The notes: generated from the sequence alone by a model not told the origin. 64,000 nucleotides of DNA from Culicoidibacter larvae (GCF_005771635.1 NZ_VBWP01000004.1:1-64000), one strand, 5' to 3'. Positions 53,950-63,408 are shown, counted from the stretch's first letter. Numbers and translations: made by a program.

Positions 53950-54362
53950 TTAAAGGAATCAACCATATTACTTTTTCGGTGGCAAATTTAGAGCGCTCAA
54001 TTGACTTTTATCAGAAAACTCTGGGGGCAAGTCTTGTCGCCCAAGGCGAAAGACTTGCCTACTTTGATTTGGCAGGAGTTTGGCTGGCGCTAAACTTAGA
54101 AACTGAAGTAACGCGGAGTAACAGCAGTTATTCTCATATAGCGTTTAGTATTACTCAAGAAGATATTCCTGAGTTTTTGTCACGATTGCAACAAGCAGAG
54201 GTTACTATTGAGCCAGGCAGAAGTCGCAATATTGCTGAAGCTGATTCCATATACTTTCGTGATCCTGATGGTCACTTGCTTGAGGTGCATTGCGGCAGTT
54301 TGCAGCAACGTCTGGAGTTTTATTTGCAAAATCGTTCGGATATTGTAGTTTTTACCAAATAA
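53946..54362 (+). CDS. fosB: FosB-like metallothiol transferase (fosfomycin resistance)
   Basis: A 138-aa vicinal-oxygen-chelate enzyme matching FosB in length and layout: INHITFSVANLERSIDFY, AYFDLAGVWLALN, SYSHIAF, SIYFRDPDGHLLEVH. The metal ligands are His7, His64 and Glu113, near FosB's 7/66/115. FosB adds a low-molecular-weight thiol such as bacillithiol to fosfomycin. Other glyoxalase-fold enzymes are possible, but the C-terminal LEVHCGSLQQRLEFY also fits FosB. Translation is coupled to the TMEM175 gene. Confidence 0.85.
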   Translation: MIKGINHITFSVANLERSIDFYQKTLGASLVAQGERLAYFDLAGVWLALNLETEVTRSNSSYSHIAFSITQEDIPEFLSRLQQAEVTIEPGRSRNIAEADSIYFRDPDGHLLEVHCGSLQQRLEFYLQNRSDIVVFTK

Positions 54363-54376
54363 TTGCTTGGCGTATC

Positions 54377-54405
54377 TTGAACCGATATAGTGATTATGAT
54401 ATTAT
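54377..54405 (+). promoter_or_regulatory. Promoter upstream of the folD leader
   Basis: TTGAAC (54377-54382), 17-bp spacer, TATTAT (54400-54405). Initiation would fall near 54412, just before the leader hairpins. Confidence 0.6.
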
Positions 54406-54420
54406 TAGTATAGAAAAAGA

Positions 54421-54456
54421 CGATAGCCGCGCGCGCCATTTTGCGCGTGGCTATCG
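54421..54456 (+). promoter_or_regulatory. folD leader hairpin 1
   Basis: cgatagccgcgcgc pairs with gcgcgtggctatcg (14 bp, one G-U). Its right arm contains GTGGCT (54447-54452), which can instead pair with AGCCAC (54460-54465) of the following terminator. Confidence 0.7.
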
Positions 54457-54459
54457 TGC

Positions 54460-54495
54460 AGCCACTCTGAGAACACAGACTCGAGTGGCTTTTTT
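54460..54495 (+). terminator. folD leader terminator (attenuator) or fosB terminator
   Basis: AGCCACTC (54460-54467) and GAGTGGCT (54483-54490) with a 15-nt loop, then a T-run, 31 nt before the folD start. Confidence 0.75.
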
Positions 54496-54525
54496 AAAAA
54501 AGAAAGTGTGGGATTACATTAGTTT

Positions 54526-55398
54526 ATGAGTGCTGAAATTATTGATGGATTTATGATTGCTAAAGGATACCGCGAACGTTTAGCGTTGGAAGTTGAAAAA
54601 TTTGTCGCTGAACATGGGGTTCGTCCGGTTATTCGGGTGTTGCTGGTTGGCGATAATCCCGCAAGTCTTTCTTATATTAAGGGTAAGGTGAAAGCTGCAG
54701 CAGAGATTGGTATTGATTCTGAGGTTTTGCGTTATGAACCAAGTATCACTGAGGCAGAATTGTTGGCTGAGATTGAACGGATTAATCAGAATCCGGCGAT
54801 TCATGGTATATTAGTGCAGTTACCATTACCTAAACATATTGATGAGCATAAGGTTGGTTTGGCAGTCGATCCGATGAAGGATATTGATGGTTTTCATCCG
54901 GTGAATCAAGGAAATAGTTTGGCGGGCAATTGGTGTTTGGAATCATGTACGCCAAAAGGAGTCATTGCTTTGCTTGATACGATTGGCTGCGATTTGAATG
55001 GTAAGAAAGTTGTCGTTATCGGTCGCAGTAATATTGTTGGTAAACCAGTATCGGTGCTGGCATTAAATCGTAATGCGACGGTGACGATTTGCCATTCACG
55101 GACTCAAAATTTAGCTGAAGAGGCGCGGCAGGCAGATGTTTTAATTGTAGCGATCGGTCAGCCGAAGTTTGTTGGTGCTGATTTTGTGAAGCCGGGTGCG
55201 GTAGTTATTGATGTTGGTATAAGCAGAACTGCGGAAAATAAATTAGTTGGTGATGTTGATTTTGATTCGGTGAAAGAAGTTGCCGGATGGATTACTCCGG
55301 TGCCTCGTGGTGTCGGACCGATGACAATTGCAATGTTAATGCAAAATGCTTTTGAAGCAATGACAAAACAAATTTCGGAAGGAGCGGTATCAGTATGA
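54526..55398 (+). CDS. folD: Methylenetetrahydrofolate dehydrogenase/cyclohydrolase
   Basis: Bifunctional enzyme interconverting methylene-, methenyl- and 10-formyl-tetrahydrofolate. Motifs: [15 protein letters not shown] with the catalytic Lys, [29 protein letters not shown] and [11 protein letters not shown]. Length 290 aa. The stop overlaps the purB start (ATGA), linking one-carbon supply to purine synthesis. A hairpin leader and terminator precede it. The ribosome site is not strong. Confidence 0.96.
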   Translation: MSAEIIDGFMIAKGYRERLALEVEKFVAEHGVRPVIRVLLVGDNPASLSYIKGKVKAAAEIGIDSEVLRYEPSITEAELLAEIERINQNPAIHGILVQLPLPKHIDEHKVGLAVDPMKDIDGFHPVNQGNSLAGNWCLESCTPKGVIALLDTIGCDLNGKKVVVIGRSNIVGKPVSVLALNRNATVTICHSRTQNLAEEARQADVLIVAIGQPKFVGADFVKPGAVVIDVGISRTAENKLVGDVDFDSVKEVAGWITPVPRGVGPMTIAMLMQNAFEAMTKQISEGAVSV

Positions 55399-56690
55399 TT
55401 GAACGGTATAGCAGAGCGGAGATGCGTGAAATTTGGAGCGACCAAAATCGATTCCAGGCATGGTTAGAGGTTGAAATTTTGGCAGCAGAAGCTTGGAGCA
55501 AGCTTGGTGAGATTCCAGAGAGCGATGTTACGGCAATACGTAAAAGTGCAACCTTTGATATTGCACGAATTTTGGAAATCGAAAAAGAGACACGCCATGA
55601 TGTGGTAGCTTTTACTCGTGCAGTCAGTGAAAGCTTAGGCGAGGAACGTAAGTGGGTTCACTACGGTTTGACTTCTACTGATGTTGTTGATACAGCCTAT
55701 GGTTATGTTTACAAGCAGGTGAATGAACTGCTTGAGCATGATTTAGAGCACATGCTTGAAGTGTTGAAGAAGCAAGCTTTAACTTACAAGGATACAATTA
55801 TGATGGGACGTACTCATGGCGTGCATGCTGAGCCAACTACTTTTGGTTTAAAGTTTGCGCTTTGGTATGATGAAATGCGTCGAAATATTGAACGTTTTCA
55901 GTTAGCCCGCAAGCAAATTGAAGTTGGTAAGATTAGTGGTGCGGTTGGCACCTTTGCCAATACTCCGCCATTTGTTGAGGAATACGTTTGTGAACATCTT
56001 GGTATCGGTCATGCGCTGATTTCAACTCAAACGTTACAACGTGACCGCCATGCATTTTATATGGCAACTTTGGCTTCAATTGCCAGCACGATTGATAAGA
56101 TGGCGACTGAAGTGCGCCATCTGCAACGTTCAGAAGTGCGTGAGGCAGAGGAATATTTTGCCAAAGGCCAAAAAGGTTCAAGTGCGATGCCGCATAAGCG
56201 TAATCCGATTGGTTCAGAAAATATGAGTGGTTGCGCGCGGGTGATTCGCGGTTATATGGTGACCGCTTATGAAGATGTCGCTTTGTGGCATGAACGGGAT
56301 ATTTCTCATTCATCAGTTGAGCGAATCATTATGCCGGATGCAACAATGTTGCTGGATTATATGTTGAATCGTTTTAGCAATATTCTGGAAAACTTATTTG
56401 TATATCCGGAAAATATGCGCCGTAATATGGATAGAACTTTGGGGCTCATTTTCTCACAGCGAGTGTTACTTGCTTTGATCGATAAGGGCTGGTCTCGAGA
56501 AAAAGCTTATGATACGGTACAACCTTTAGCGATGCAGGCTTGGGAAGAACAAGTGCCATATCGTAGTTTGATTGAATCAAACCACGATATCGTTGCGACT
56601 TTGAGCCCAGAAGAAATTGCAGACTGTTTCGATCCAAGTTATCATGTGAAGCACGTTGATGAGATTTTTGCCCGGGTTGGTTTGCTGTAG
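55395..56690 (+). CDS. purB: Adenylosuccinate lyase
   Basis: Splits SAICAR and adenylosuccinate in purine synthesis. The fumarase/aspartase-superfamily signature [18 protein letters not shown] is present, with the general-base His in [11 protein letters not shown] and [13 protein letters not shown]. Length 431 aa, as in Bacillus. GGAAGGAG lies about 10 nt before ATG. Confidence 0.97.
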   Translation: MIERYSRAEMREIWSDQNRFQAWLEVEILAAEAWSKLGEIPESDVTAIRKSATFDIARILEIEKETRHDVVAFTRAVSESLGEERKWVHYGLTSTDVVDTAYGYVYKQVNELLEHDLEHMLEVLKKQALTYKDTIMMGRTHGVHAEPTTFGLKFALWYDEMRRNIERFQLARKQIEVGKISGAVGTFANTPPFVEEYVCEHLGIGHALISTQTLQRDRHAFYMATLASIASTIDKMATEVRHLQRSEVREAEEYFAKGQKGSSAMPHKRNPIGSENMSGCARVIRGYMVTAYEDVALWHERDISHSSVERIIMPDATMLLDYMLNRFSNILENLFVYPENMRRNMDRTLGLIFSQRVLLALIDKGWSREKAYDTVQPLAMQAWEEQVPYRSLIESNHDIVATLSPEEIADCFDPSYHVKHVDEIFARVGLL

Positions 56691-56702
56691 GAGAGTGGTG
56701 GC

Positions 56703-57134
56703 ATGAAAATTTTTGTCATAAACGGACCTAATATTAATATGACGGGTATTCGTAATCATGCGGTATATGGCTACCAGACTTTTGATGATTTGCAACTGGA
56801 AATTTATGATTTTGCTAAGCGTAACAATCTGGATATCACAATCAAACAGAGCAATCATGAGGGTTTACTGATTGATTGGCTGCAACAAGCATTTTTTGAG
56901 GAATACGATGGCATAATATTAAATGCCGGCGCCTTTACGCATTATAGTTATGCATTGCGTGACGCGGTGGAGTCAATAAGACCAATTCCAGTCATTGAAG
57001 TACATATGAGTGATATTTATGCACGTGAAGATTTTCGTAAAAATTCGGTGCTGAGTGATGTTTGTGATGCTTCAGTCGTCGGTAAGGGATTTGGCAGTTA
57101 TATTGAGGCTTTAGAGCTTTTATTAGATAAATAA
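56703..57134 (+). CDS. aroQ: 3-dehydroquinate dehydratase, type II
   Basis: Converts 3-dehydroquinate to 3-dehydroshikimate in the shikimate pathway. The 143-aa protein has INGPNINMTGIR, Tyr22 in AVYGYQT, NAGAFTHYSYALRDAV, His101 in EVHMSD and Arg108 in AREDFR. It is 12 bp after purB and probably in the same transcript. The fold and catalytic residues are complete. Confidence 0.95.
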   Translation: MKIFVINGPNINMTGIRNHAVYGYQTFDDLQLEIYDFAKRNNLDITIKQSNHEGLLIDWLQQAFFEEYDGIILNAGAFTHYSYALRDAVESIRPIPVIEVHMSDIYAREDFRKNSVLSDVCDASVVGKGFGSYIEALELLLDK

Positions 57135-57152
57135 TTTTGGAGAAAAAGAGGA

Positions 57153-57187
57153 AACCAAGGCGGTTCGTGGGACCGCCTTGGTTTTTA
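57153..57187 (+). terminator. Intrinsic terminator after aroQ
   Basis: aaaccaaggcggt / accgccttggttt with a 7-nt loop and T-run. Confidence 0.92.
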
Positions 57188-57205
57188 TTTATGATAAAAA
57201 AGTGG

Positions 57206-57234
57206 TTGCAATGAATTTTTAGTTGTGATAAAAT
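57206..57234 (+). promoter_or_regulatory. Promoter of the wall-anchored protease
   Basis: TTGCAA (57206-57211), 17-bp spacer, TAAAAT (57229-57234), with TGA in front of the -10. Confidence 0.7.
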
Positions 57235-57266
57235 TAACCCAATATTTTTTTTGAGGAGAGGATTAT

Positions 57267-60200
57267 ATGATAGAAAATTTATTAATTAACCAAAAATGTA
57301 AGCGCTTCCTAAAAATGGCTTCAAGTGTTGTTTTAGCAATTGCTTTGGTGTTCTCATTTGGTTCTTCAGTATTTGCGGTTGAGCCAAGCAGTGATGTTAG
57401 CGGTGAGAAGATTGATCCTGCAGTTTTGCAGTATGAGGGCAAAAACGTATCGATTATTGTTGAGTTGAGTGAAACGCCAACCGCGTTTAGTGAACAGCCG
57501 GCAGCAGAGGCAACCGTTGATGCAGAACATCGGGAATTTGTTGAAGAAGTTGAAGCTGTTGTTGCGGATAGTGTTAGTGATAATGGCAATTATCGGTCTA
57601 ACAGTGTTCCCGAGAAGCTAGAGGTTGTTACTCTAAGCGAAACTAAGGCAGTCTTCAACAGTGTGGCAATGATTGTGCCTAAAAGTGAAGTGCCAGCAAT
57701 TGCTGAGAACAGTTCAGTGAAGTATGTGTGGCTGAATAACAGCTATCATATTGAGCCTAACGATGTTGAGAGTTTTGCCAATGAAACCTTATATCCAAAT
57801 CTTTCGACATTGAATGTAGCTGGTTTACATCAAGAAGGTTTGACCGGTTCGGGAATTAAGGTAGCGGTTTTAGATACCGGAATTGACTATAACCATCCGG
57901 ATTTAGCGTCTGTTTACAAAGGTGGCTGGGATTTCATTGATGATGATAATGATCCTATGGAAACAACATACGTGGATTGGCAAGCAAGTGGCAGACCGGA
58001 GTATAGTGCCAGTGGCAATAGCTACTACACAAGCCATGGAACACATGTAGCTGGGACGATTGCGGCGACAGAATCAGCAAGTGTGGATTATGCAGCATTA
58101 GGTGTTGCGCCAGATGTAGATTTATATGCTTATCGTGTGCTTGGACCTTATGGCAGCGGCGAGGATGCGGGTATTGTAGCGGCAATTGAGGAGTCTTACA
58201 CTCAAGGCATGGATGTTATCAATTTATCACTTGGTGATGAAAATCCGGTTGAAAAATCAGCTTCAAGTGTCGCAATTAACAACATAGCACGTTTAGGTGT
58301 TGTTCCGGTTGTATCTGCTGGCAATAGTGGTCCGAATTATAATACTATTGGTTCACCGGCAGTTGCACCATTAGCAATTACTGTTGGCGCTAGTTCAAGT
58401 GAATTTGAGTTACCGGAATATGAATTGTTTGATAATAATAATCAAGATTATTCAATTCGTTTGTTCGGACAACCATTTGCCGGTGTTGATACACTTTTGG
58501 GAACATCACAGCAAATCGTATATGCTGGATTAGGAAAAAGTGAAGATTTTACCGGAATAGATGTTAATGGTAAGGTAGCTCTGATTAAGCGAGGTGAAAT
58601 TGCCTTTGTTGATAAGGCAGCGAATGCTAAGGCAAATGGCGCGATTGCGGTAATATTTTATAATAACGGCAGTGGCAAGATCGACAACTATCTTGGTGAA
58701 GCCAGTGATTTTTTGCCAATGTTTGATATGAGCGGTGAAGAAGGTACCGCATTAACATCAGTAATTGCTGACAATCAGCAAATAACTTTTGGTAATCAGG
58801 TGAATACACATGTAATGCCTGGTGACACTCTAGCAAGCTTTTCATCACGTGGCGGCTCAAATCCATCATATTTTGTAAAACCAGAAATTACTGCTCCTGG
58901 AGTGAGTGTTCTATCGACGGTTCCAGATTATGATGGCTCTAGTTATGACACAGCGTACGGTCGCAAAAGTGGAACTTCAATGGCGGCACCTCATGTAGCT
59001 GGTGTAGTTGCATTGATGCTACAATACGCAAACACTCAAGGCGTGAATTTGAGTGTTGATGATATACGCGTGCAACTTATGAATAGTGCGGTACCGCTTG
59101 ATCAAGAGTATGGAGTTTATGCTACCGGAGCAGGAAGGATTGATCCGTATAAGGCAATTCATGCCGAAACGCAGATCTATTCATCGGCAACATATAGTTA
59201 CTATACAGGCAGCGATTTAAGTTCAGCAACTGATACTTATCGCTCGGCAGCGTTGCAGTATGGCTATACATTAAGTAATGAGACTAAAACTGCAAGTCTG
59301 GTTTTTGATAATGATACTAGTACAAGTAAGACCTATAGTTTAAGTCTTCAGTCAACAACTGATGCTGCACTAGATAGTAGTTGGCAATTATCATACGATA
59401 CAACTATTACCGTACCGGCAAATGGCAGTGAAAGTATGGATGTAACCATTGAATTGAATAATGATGCACCATTCGGCATTTATGAAGGAATTCTTGAGGT
59501 TACTGACAGTGAAACTAATCAAGTAACCAGAATTCCGGTTGCCTATGTGAAAAAGGACGATGGTGTGAAACTGGAACGGCTGCAACCAGTCGCATCAGTA
59601 TTACGTAAGAACAATCCGTTTGTTCAGCGTGTTCCAGTAGCCAGTGTAACTTTCTTCGCTGAAGTTGATGAAATTACTCTGCATGTCTATCAAAACAATG
59701 TAAGTGCCAATGCCGGAGAAACATACTTAGGATCAATGCCATTAATTACCCAAGAAGATGAATTACTTGCAGCTGATAAGGCATATGCCTTTACTTGGGA
59801 TGGTAGCTATTATGATAGTAGCAATCAGTTACAGGTAGCACCTGAGGGAAGTATACGCCTTGAAGCGCGTGCTCATGCAACTGATAATCGTCAGTTCAGT
59901 GAATCAATAGCAATGTTTATTGATAATTCAGCACCGGAACTAACTTTGAATAACATTTCACTATCAAGTGCGCATACAATTGAAATTGGTGAGCAGACAC
60001 CGGTGACAACGGTGGATGGTAAAACGTACTATCAGTTAAGCGGAAAAGTTAGTGACAGCAGTTACGACCAACTGAATGCACTAGGTGAAACCAATGAAAG
60101 CGGTGATGCGTTTTCACAAGGAGATAATACCGTAGTGCTTTTAGATGAAGGTTTATCAACCATTGTCGATGTGCCAACGGTTGATAATCAAGGAAACTTT

Positions 60201-60485
60201 AGTTTGCTCATCGATAAAGCCGAATTTGATGCTAGCAATGGTATGAATTATCGCTTAACTGCTTTTGACTATTTTGGTTCTATGAATAGTCTAAATAGTG
60301 CGGCATCATTGCAATTAGTAAAAGGACAGAGCGGTGGCTCATCAAGTGGAACTAATAACAACAGCGGAAGTGAGGACATCACGGTATTGCCGCAAACCGG
60401 TCAAAGTTATTTTGAAGCGGGAGTGCTGGGAATGATTTTAGTCATTGGCGGCGCAGTATATATTTTACGCAAAAAAGATAATTAA
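57267..60485 (+). CDS. Cell-wall-anchored subtilisin-like serine protease (Vpr/lactocepin-like)
   Basis: A 1072-aa secreted S8 protease. Order: signal peptide (about residues 1-38, ending SSVFA), propeptide, catalytic domain with Asp203 (VLDTGID), His257 (SHGTHVAG) and Ser571 (GTSMAAPHVAG), a PA domain inserted before the Ser (VALIKRGEIAFVDKAANA), a Fn3-like C-terminal region, then a Ser/Gly/Asn linker and the sortase signal LPQTG (1041-1045) with hydrophobic helix and RKKDN tail. It should be linked to peptidoglycan by a class A sortase encoded elsewhere and digest external proteins. GAGGAGAGG precedes ATG. Single-gene unit. Confidence 0.95.
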   Translation: MIENLLINQKCKRFLKMASSVVLAIALVFSFGSSVFAVEPSSDVSGEKIDPAVLQYEGKNVSIIVELSETPTAFSEQPAAEATVDAEHREFVEEVEAVVADSVSDNGNYRSNSVPEKLEVVTLSETKAVFNSVAMIVPKSEVPAIAENSSVKYVWLNNSYHIEPNDVESFANETLYPNLSTLNVAGLHQEGLTGSGIKVAVLDTGIDYNHPDLASVYKGGWDFIDDDNDPMETTYVDWQASGRPEYSASGNSYYTSHGTHVAGTIAATESASVDYAALGVAPDVDLYAYRVLGPYGSGEDAGIVAAIEESYTQGMDVINLSLGDENPVEKSASSVAINNIARLGVVPVVSAGNSGPNYNTIGSPAVAPLAITVGASSSEFELPEYELFDNNNQDYSIRLFGQPFAGVDTLLGTSQQIVYAGLGKSEDFTGIDVNGKVALIKRGEIAFVDKAANAKANGAIAVIFYNNGSGKIDNYLGEASDFLPMFDMSGEEGTALTSVIADNQQITFGNQVNTHVMPGDTLASFSSRGGSNPSYFVKPEITAPGVSVLSTVPDYDGSSYDTAYGRKSGTSMAAPHVAGVVALMLQYANTQGVNLSVDDIRVQLMNSAVPLDQEYGVYATGAGRIDPYKAIHAETQIYSSATYSYYTGSDLSSATDTYRSAALQYGYTLSNETKTASLVFDNDTSTSKTYSLSLQSTTDAALDSSWQLSYDTTITVPANGSESMDVTIELNNDAPFGIYEGILEVTDSETNQVTRIPVAYVKKDDGVKLERLQPVASVLRKNNPFVQRVPVASVTFFAEVDEITLHVYQNNVSANAGETYLGSMPLITQEDELLAADKAYAFTWDGSYYDSSNQLQVAPEGSIRLEARAHATDNRQFSESIAMFIDNSAPELTLNNISLSSAHTIEIGEQTPVTTVDGKTYYQLSGKVSDSSYDQLNALGETNESGDAFSQGDNTVVLLDEGLSTIVDVPTVDNQGNFSLLIDKAEFDASNGMNYRLTAFDYFGSMNSLNSAASLQLVKGQSGGSSSGTNNNSGSEDITVLPQTGQSYFEAGVLGMILVIGGAVYILRKKDN

Positions 60486-60491
60486 GAGGAT

Positions 60492-60520
60492 AAAGGCGGG
60501 AGTTTAGCTCCCGCCTTTAT
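60492..60520 (+). terminator. Intrinsic terminator after protease
   Basis: aaaggcgggag / ctcccgccttt with a 5-nt loop. Confidence 0.85.
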
Positions 60521-60549
60521 TAACTTTCTCACCAAAAGCAAAAAAGATG

Positions 60550-60558
60550 TGCTATAAT
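60550..60558 (+). promoter_or_regulatory. Extended -10 promoter of pepP-like gene
   Basis: TGCTATAAT, 39 bp before ATG 60598. Confidence 0.7.
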
Positions 60559-60597
60559 AGATACAATAAATTTTGCAATATTAAGGAGTGTACAGTT

Positions 60598-61668
60598 ATG
60601 AGAATTAAAACAATTCAAGAGATTTTAGCAGAAAAAAATTTGGACGCTTTACTTGTGGCAAGTGATAGCAATCGTCAGTATTTAAGTGGTTTTAGCGGTT
60701 CGTCTGGGGCTTTAGTGGTTACCCGTACAGATAGTTATTTAATTACTGATTCACGCTATACAACGCAAGCAACAAGTCAAACGGCACCATTCGGTGTAGA
60801 AGTTGTTCAACATAATGGACCGATGGCCTTGGATATTGAGTTAGTATTACAAAAACATGGTGTTAAGACTTTAGGTTTTGAAGCAGAACATGTTGATTAT
60901 GCGACTTATCTTAATTGGGATAAACAATTTAGTGCTGAGTTGATTGCGACTACAGAATTAGTTGAACGCGTGCGCATGATTAAAGATGCTGAAGAATTAA
61001 AATTGATGGATAAAGCAGTTGAAATTATTGAAGATACTTATTTACATGTATTGGATTTTGCAAAAGCCGGAATGCGTGAGCTTGATGTGGCTTTAGAAGC
61101 TGAATTCTATATGCGTAAACTTGGTGCTTCTGGAACTTCGTTTGATACGATTGTTGCCAGCGGATGGCGCGGAAGTTTGCCGCATGGTGCTGCCAGCGAC
61201 AAAGTAATTGAAGATGGTGATTTGGTTACCCTTGATTTTGGGGCGGTATACCAAAGTTATTGTTCAGATATGACGCGTACTTTTGCGGTTGGAACACCAC
61301 GCAGTGAAAAATTAGTTGATATTTATAATATTGTTTTAAAATCACAGCTTGCCGGTTGCGATGCAGTTGCTCAAGGGTTGAGTGGTGCGGCCGTGGATAA
61401 AGTTGTTCGTGATATTATTACTGATGCCGGATATGGTGAATACTTTGGTCATGGAACCGGACATGCTGTTGGCATGGATGTTCATGAGAATCCACGGGTA
61501 AGCCCAGCCGGAGAGACTATTTTGGAACCAGGAATGGTAGTTACCATTGAACCGGGGATTTATATTCCGGAATTAGGCGGTATTCGTATCGAGGATATGA
61601 TTTTAGTAACTGCTGATGGAAACCGCAATATGATGAAAAAAGCACCTAAAGAACTTCGCATTATCTAA
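60598..61668 (+). CDS. M24B Xaa-Pro dipeptidase/aminopeptidase
   Basis: A 356-aa metallopeptidase cleaving at proline. The N-terminal creatinase-like domain (YLSGFSGSSGALVV) is followed by the pita-bread domain with metal ligands in LDFGAVYQSYCSDMTRTF (two Asp), HGTGHAVG (His), TIEPGIYIPE (Glu) and GGIRIEDM (Glu). ATG 60598 is 9 nt after AAGGAG; earlier in-frame codons lie over the promoter. It is upstream of efp, the usual Bacillota order, with a phosphatase gene between them. PepP and PepQ cannot be separated here. Confidence 0.93.
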   Translation: MRIKTIQEILAEKNLDALLVASDSNRQYLSGFSGSSGALVVTRTDSYLITDSRYTTQATSQTAPFGVEVVQHNGPMALDIELVLQKHGVKTLGFEAEHVDYATYLNWDKQFSAELIATTELVERVRMIKDAEELKLMDKAVEIIEDTYLHVLDFAKAGMRELDVALEAEFYMRKLGASGTSFDTIVASGWRGSLPHGAASDKVIEDGDLVTLDFGAVYQSYCSDMTRTFAVGTPRSEKLVDIYNIVLKSQLAGCDAVAQGLSGAAVDKVVRDIITDAGYGEYFGHGTGHAVGMDVHENPRVSPAGETILEPGMVVTIEPGIYIPELGGIRIEDMILVTADGNRNMMKKAPKELRII

Positions 61669-61686
61669 TTGAAGGGAAGTCTTAAA

Positions 61687-62409
61687 ATGGCTTATAAAGA
61701 TAGAATTAACCTTGATGGCACTCATAATGCCCGTGATATTGGCGGTTATCCCACTGCGGATAACAAGACCACCAAGTTAAAGCGCTTTGTTCGTACTGAC
61801 GGACTGCATGATTTAACTGATGATGATGTGAAGAAATTGTTGGAATACGGTGTGAGTGTGGATATTGATTTACGCGGCACTGATGAGGTGGCACGAACTT
61901 CAGATCGGCTTCAGTCCGTGCCGGCAATCAAATACGTCAACATTAACTTGCTAGGGCATATTATGGATGTCATCGCCAGCGGCAATGGTGACGTGCCCAA
62001 ATCACTTGGTGATATGTATATTGCGACTTTAAAATCAGGACAAGAATATTTTAAACAGATTTTTAAACTGATGCTTGAAGATAAAAATGCAACAGTATTA
62101 TTTCATTGCTCAGCCGGAAAAGACCGTACCGGTATGGTTGCGGCAATGTTATTGATGTTAGCCGGTGTTGAGGAACAAACGATTATTGAAGATTATGCTA
62201 TCAGCGCCCGTTATTTATCTCCGATTATGGATCAATTTTCGGTTGAAAATGACGCCAGTTTGAGCCACTTTTTGAATTCAGATGCAGAAAATATCAAGAT
62301 GTTTATTGATGCTATTAATAAAGATTATGGCGGAATTGAAGCATACCTGAAACTTTGTGGGCTTCGTGATGAAGAAATCACGAACTTACGCGCCAGTTTT
62401 GTTGAGTAA
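61687..62409 (+). CDS. Tyrosine-protein phosphatase (Y_phosphatase3 family)
   Basis: A 240-aa dual-specificity-type phosphatase. The N-terminus NARDIGGYPT and VDIDLRGTDE are typical of the family, and the P-loop is HCSAGKDRTG with Cys141. Members act on phosphotyrosine or phosphoinositides; this one lacks a signal peptide and is likely cytoplasmic. ATG 61687 follows AAGGGAAG; an in-frame TTG at 61669 touches the previous stop. It is co-transcribed with the peptidase gene. Confidence 0.9.
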   Translation: MAYKDRINLDGTHNARDIGGYPTADNKTTKLKRFVRTDGLHDLTDDDVKKLLEYGVSVDIDLRGTDEVARTSDRLQSVPAIKYVNINLLGHIMDVIASGNGDVPKSLGDMYIATLKSGQEYFKQIFKLMLEDKNATVLFHCSAGKDRTGMVAAMLLMLAGVEEQTIIEDYAISARYLSPIMDQFSVENDASLSHFLNSDAENIKMFIDAINKDYGGIEAYLKLCGLRDEEITNLRASFVE

Positions 62410-62436
62410 ATCCATATAGTAAAATAGATGATGTTA

Positions 62437-62445
62437 TGGTATAAT
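62437..62445 (+). promoter_or_regulatory. Extended -10 promoter of efp
   Basis: TGGTATAAT, 41 bp before the efp ATG. Confidence 0.75.
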
Positions 62446-62485
62446 GGCTGAGTAGTAAATATCAAAATAACTAGGAGGAACCAAG

Positions 62486-63043
62486 ATGATTTCAGTTAAT
62501 GATTTCAAAACCGGAGTAACAATTGAACTTGATGGAAATATTTTTAAAGTTCTTGAATTCCAACACGTAAAACCAGGTAAAGGAGCTGCCTTCGTTCGTT
62601 CGAAATTACGTAACTTACGTAGTGGTGCAGTTATTGATCATACATTTAATGCCGGAATCAAAGTTGCCAAAGCGCATATTGATTACATTACCATGCAATA
62701 TTCTTATGCAAGCGGCAGTGATTATGTTTTCATGAATATGGATTCATATGAAATGGTTGAAATTCCAGCTAAAGCACTTGAATGGGAGAAAAACTTCTTG
62801 CTTGAAGGCATGGAAGTATCGGTAGAATCATATAATGGTGAAATTATCGGGGTTACTTTACCAGATAAAGTAACAATGGAAATTGTTGAATGCGATCCTG
62901 CAGTTGCCGGAAATACAGCAACGAATGCAAATAAGAATGCAGTAGTTTCAACTGGATTGCAAGTAAAAGTGCCACTGTTTATTGAAAACGGTGAGCATAT
63001 TATTGTCAGCACTCAAGACGGACGCTACGTATCACGCAGCTAG
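62486..63043 (+). CDS. efp: Elongation factor P
   Basis: Rescues ribosomes stalled at polyproline. The 185-aa protein has all three domains, with the modifiable Lys32 in the KPGKGAAF loop, the Bacillus type rather than the Arg type. C-terminal signature VPLFIENGEHIIVSTQDGRY is present. CTAGGAGGA precedes ATG. The Asp23-like gene follows by 15 bp. Confidence 0.98.
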   Translation: MISVNDFKTGVTIELDGNIFKVLEFQHVKPGKGAAFVRSKLRNLRSGAVIDHTFNAGIKVAKAHIDYITMQYSYASGSDYVFMNMDSYEMVEIPAKALEWEKNFLLEGMEVSVESYNGEIIGVTLPDKVTMEIVECDPAVAGNTATNANKNAVVSTGLQVKVPLFIENGEHIIVSTQDGRYVSRS

Positions 63044-63058
63044 AAAAGAGGAGCAATT

Positions 63059-63397
63059 ATGAAAAAAAGCGATTATTTTTATTTTGAAAATGATGAGGGT
63101 ATCGGTGCAGTTAATCGTGATGCCTTGATTTATGTTGCTTACCAAACTTCTTTGGAAATGCTTGATATGTATCAATTACTTCCTGAAGAGCAAGTGAAAA
63201 AACTGGCTCGTAAGAAAGTGATTTTATCGGAAGAAGACGGTAAAGTAAACTTACATATGTATATTCCGATGAAACGCAATGTCAATGCTCGCGAAGTGTG
63301 TGAGTTTATCCAGCATGAAGTACGCCGCGTTTTCTTACATATGTGGAATATTAAAATTCATCGTATTGATTTAACCATTGATATGATTGAGATTTAA
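63059..63397 (+). CDS. Asp23/Gls24-family-like small protein
   Basis: A 112-aa protein. The C-terminal half (VCEFIQHEVRRVFLHMWNIK, then RIDLTIDMIEI) follows the Asp23/Gls24 (DUF322) pattern, and the position after efp is where Bacillota carry the Asp23-like gene yqhY. The N-terminal core is divergent, so the family call is tentative. Such proteins are linked to envelope or lipid homeostasis. AGAGGAG precedes ATG. Confidence 0.6.
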   Translation: MKKSDYFYFENDEGIGAVNRDALIYVAYQTSLEMLDMYQLLPEEQVKKLARKKVILSEEDGKVNLHMYIPMKRNVNAREVCEFIQHEVRRVFLHMWNIKIHRIDLTIDMIEI

Positions 63398-63408
63398 ATG
63401 AAGGTTAA

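Noticed and set aside
54406-54525. Tetrahydrofolate riboswitch before folD
   Set aside because: The known conserved core could not be found; the structure is two simple hairpins.
54290-54529. 79-aa frame through the folD leader, ending in an ATGA overlap with folD
   Set aside because: It starts inside fosB, runs through hairpin and terminator sequence and has no ribosome site; the overlap looks like chance. A shorter leader peptide cannot be excluded.
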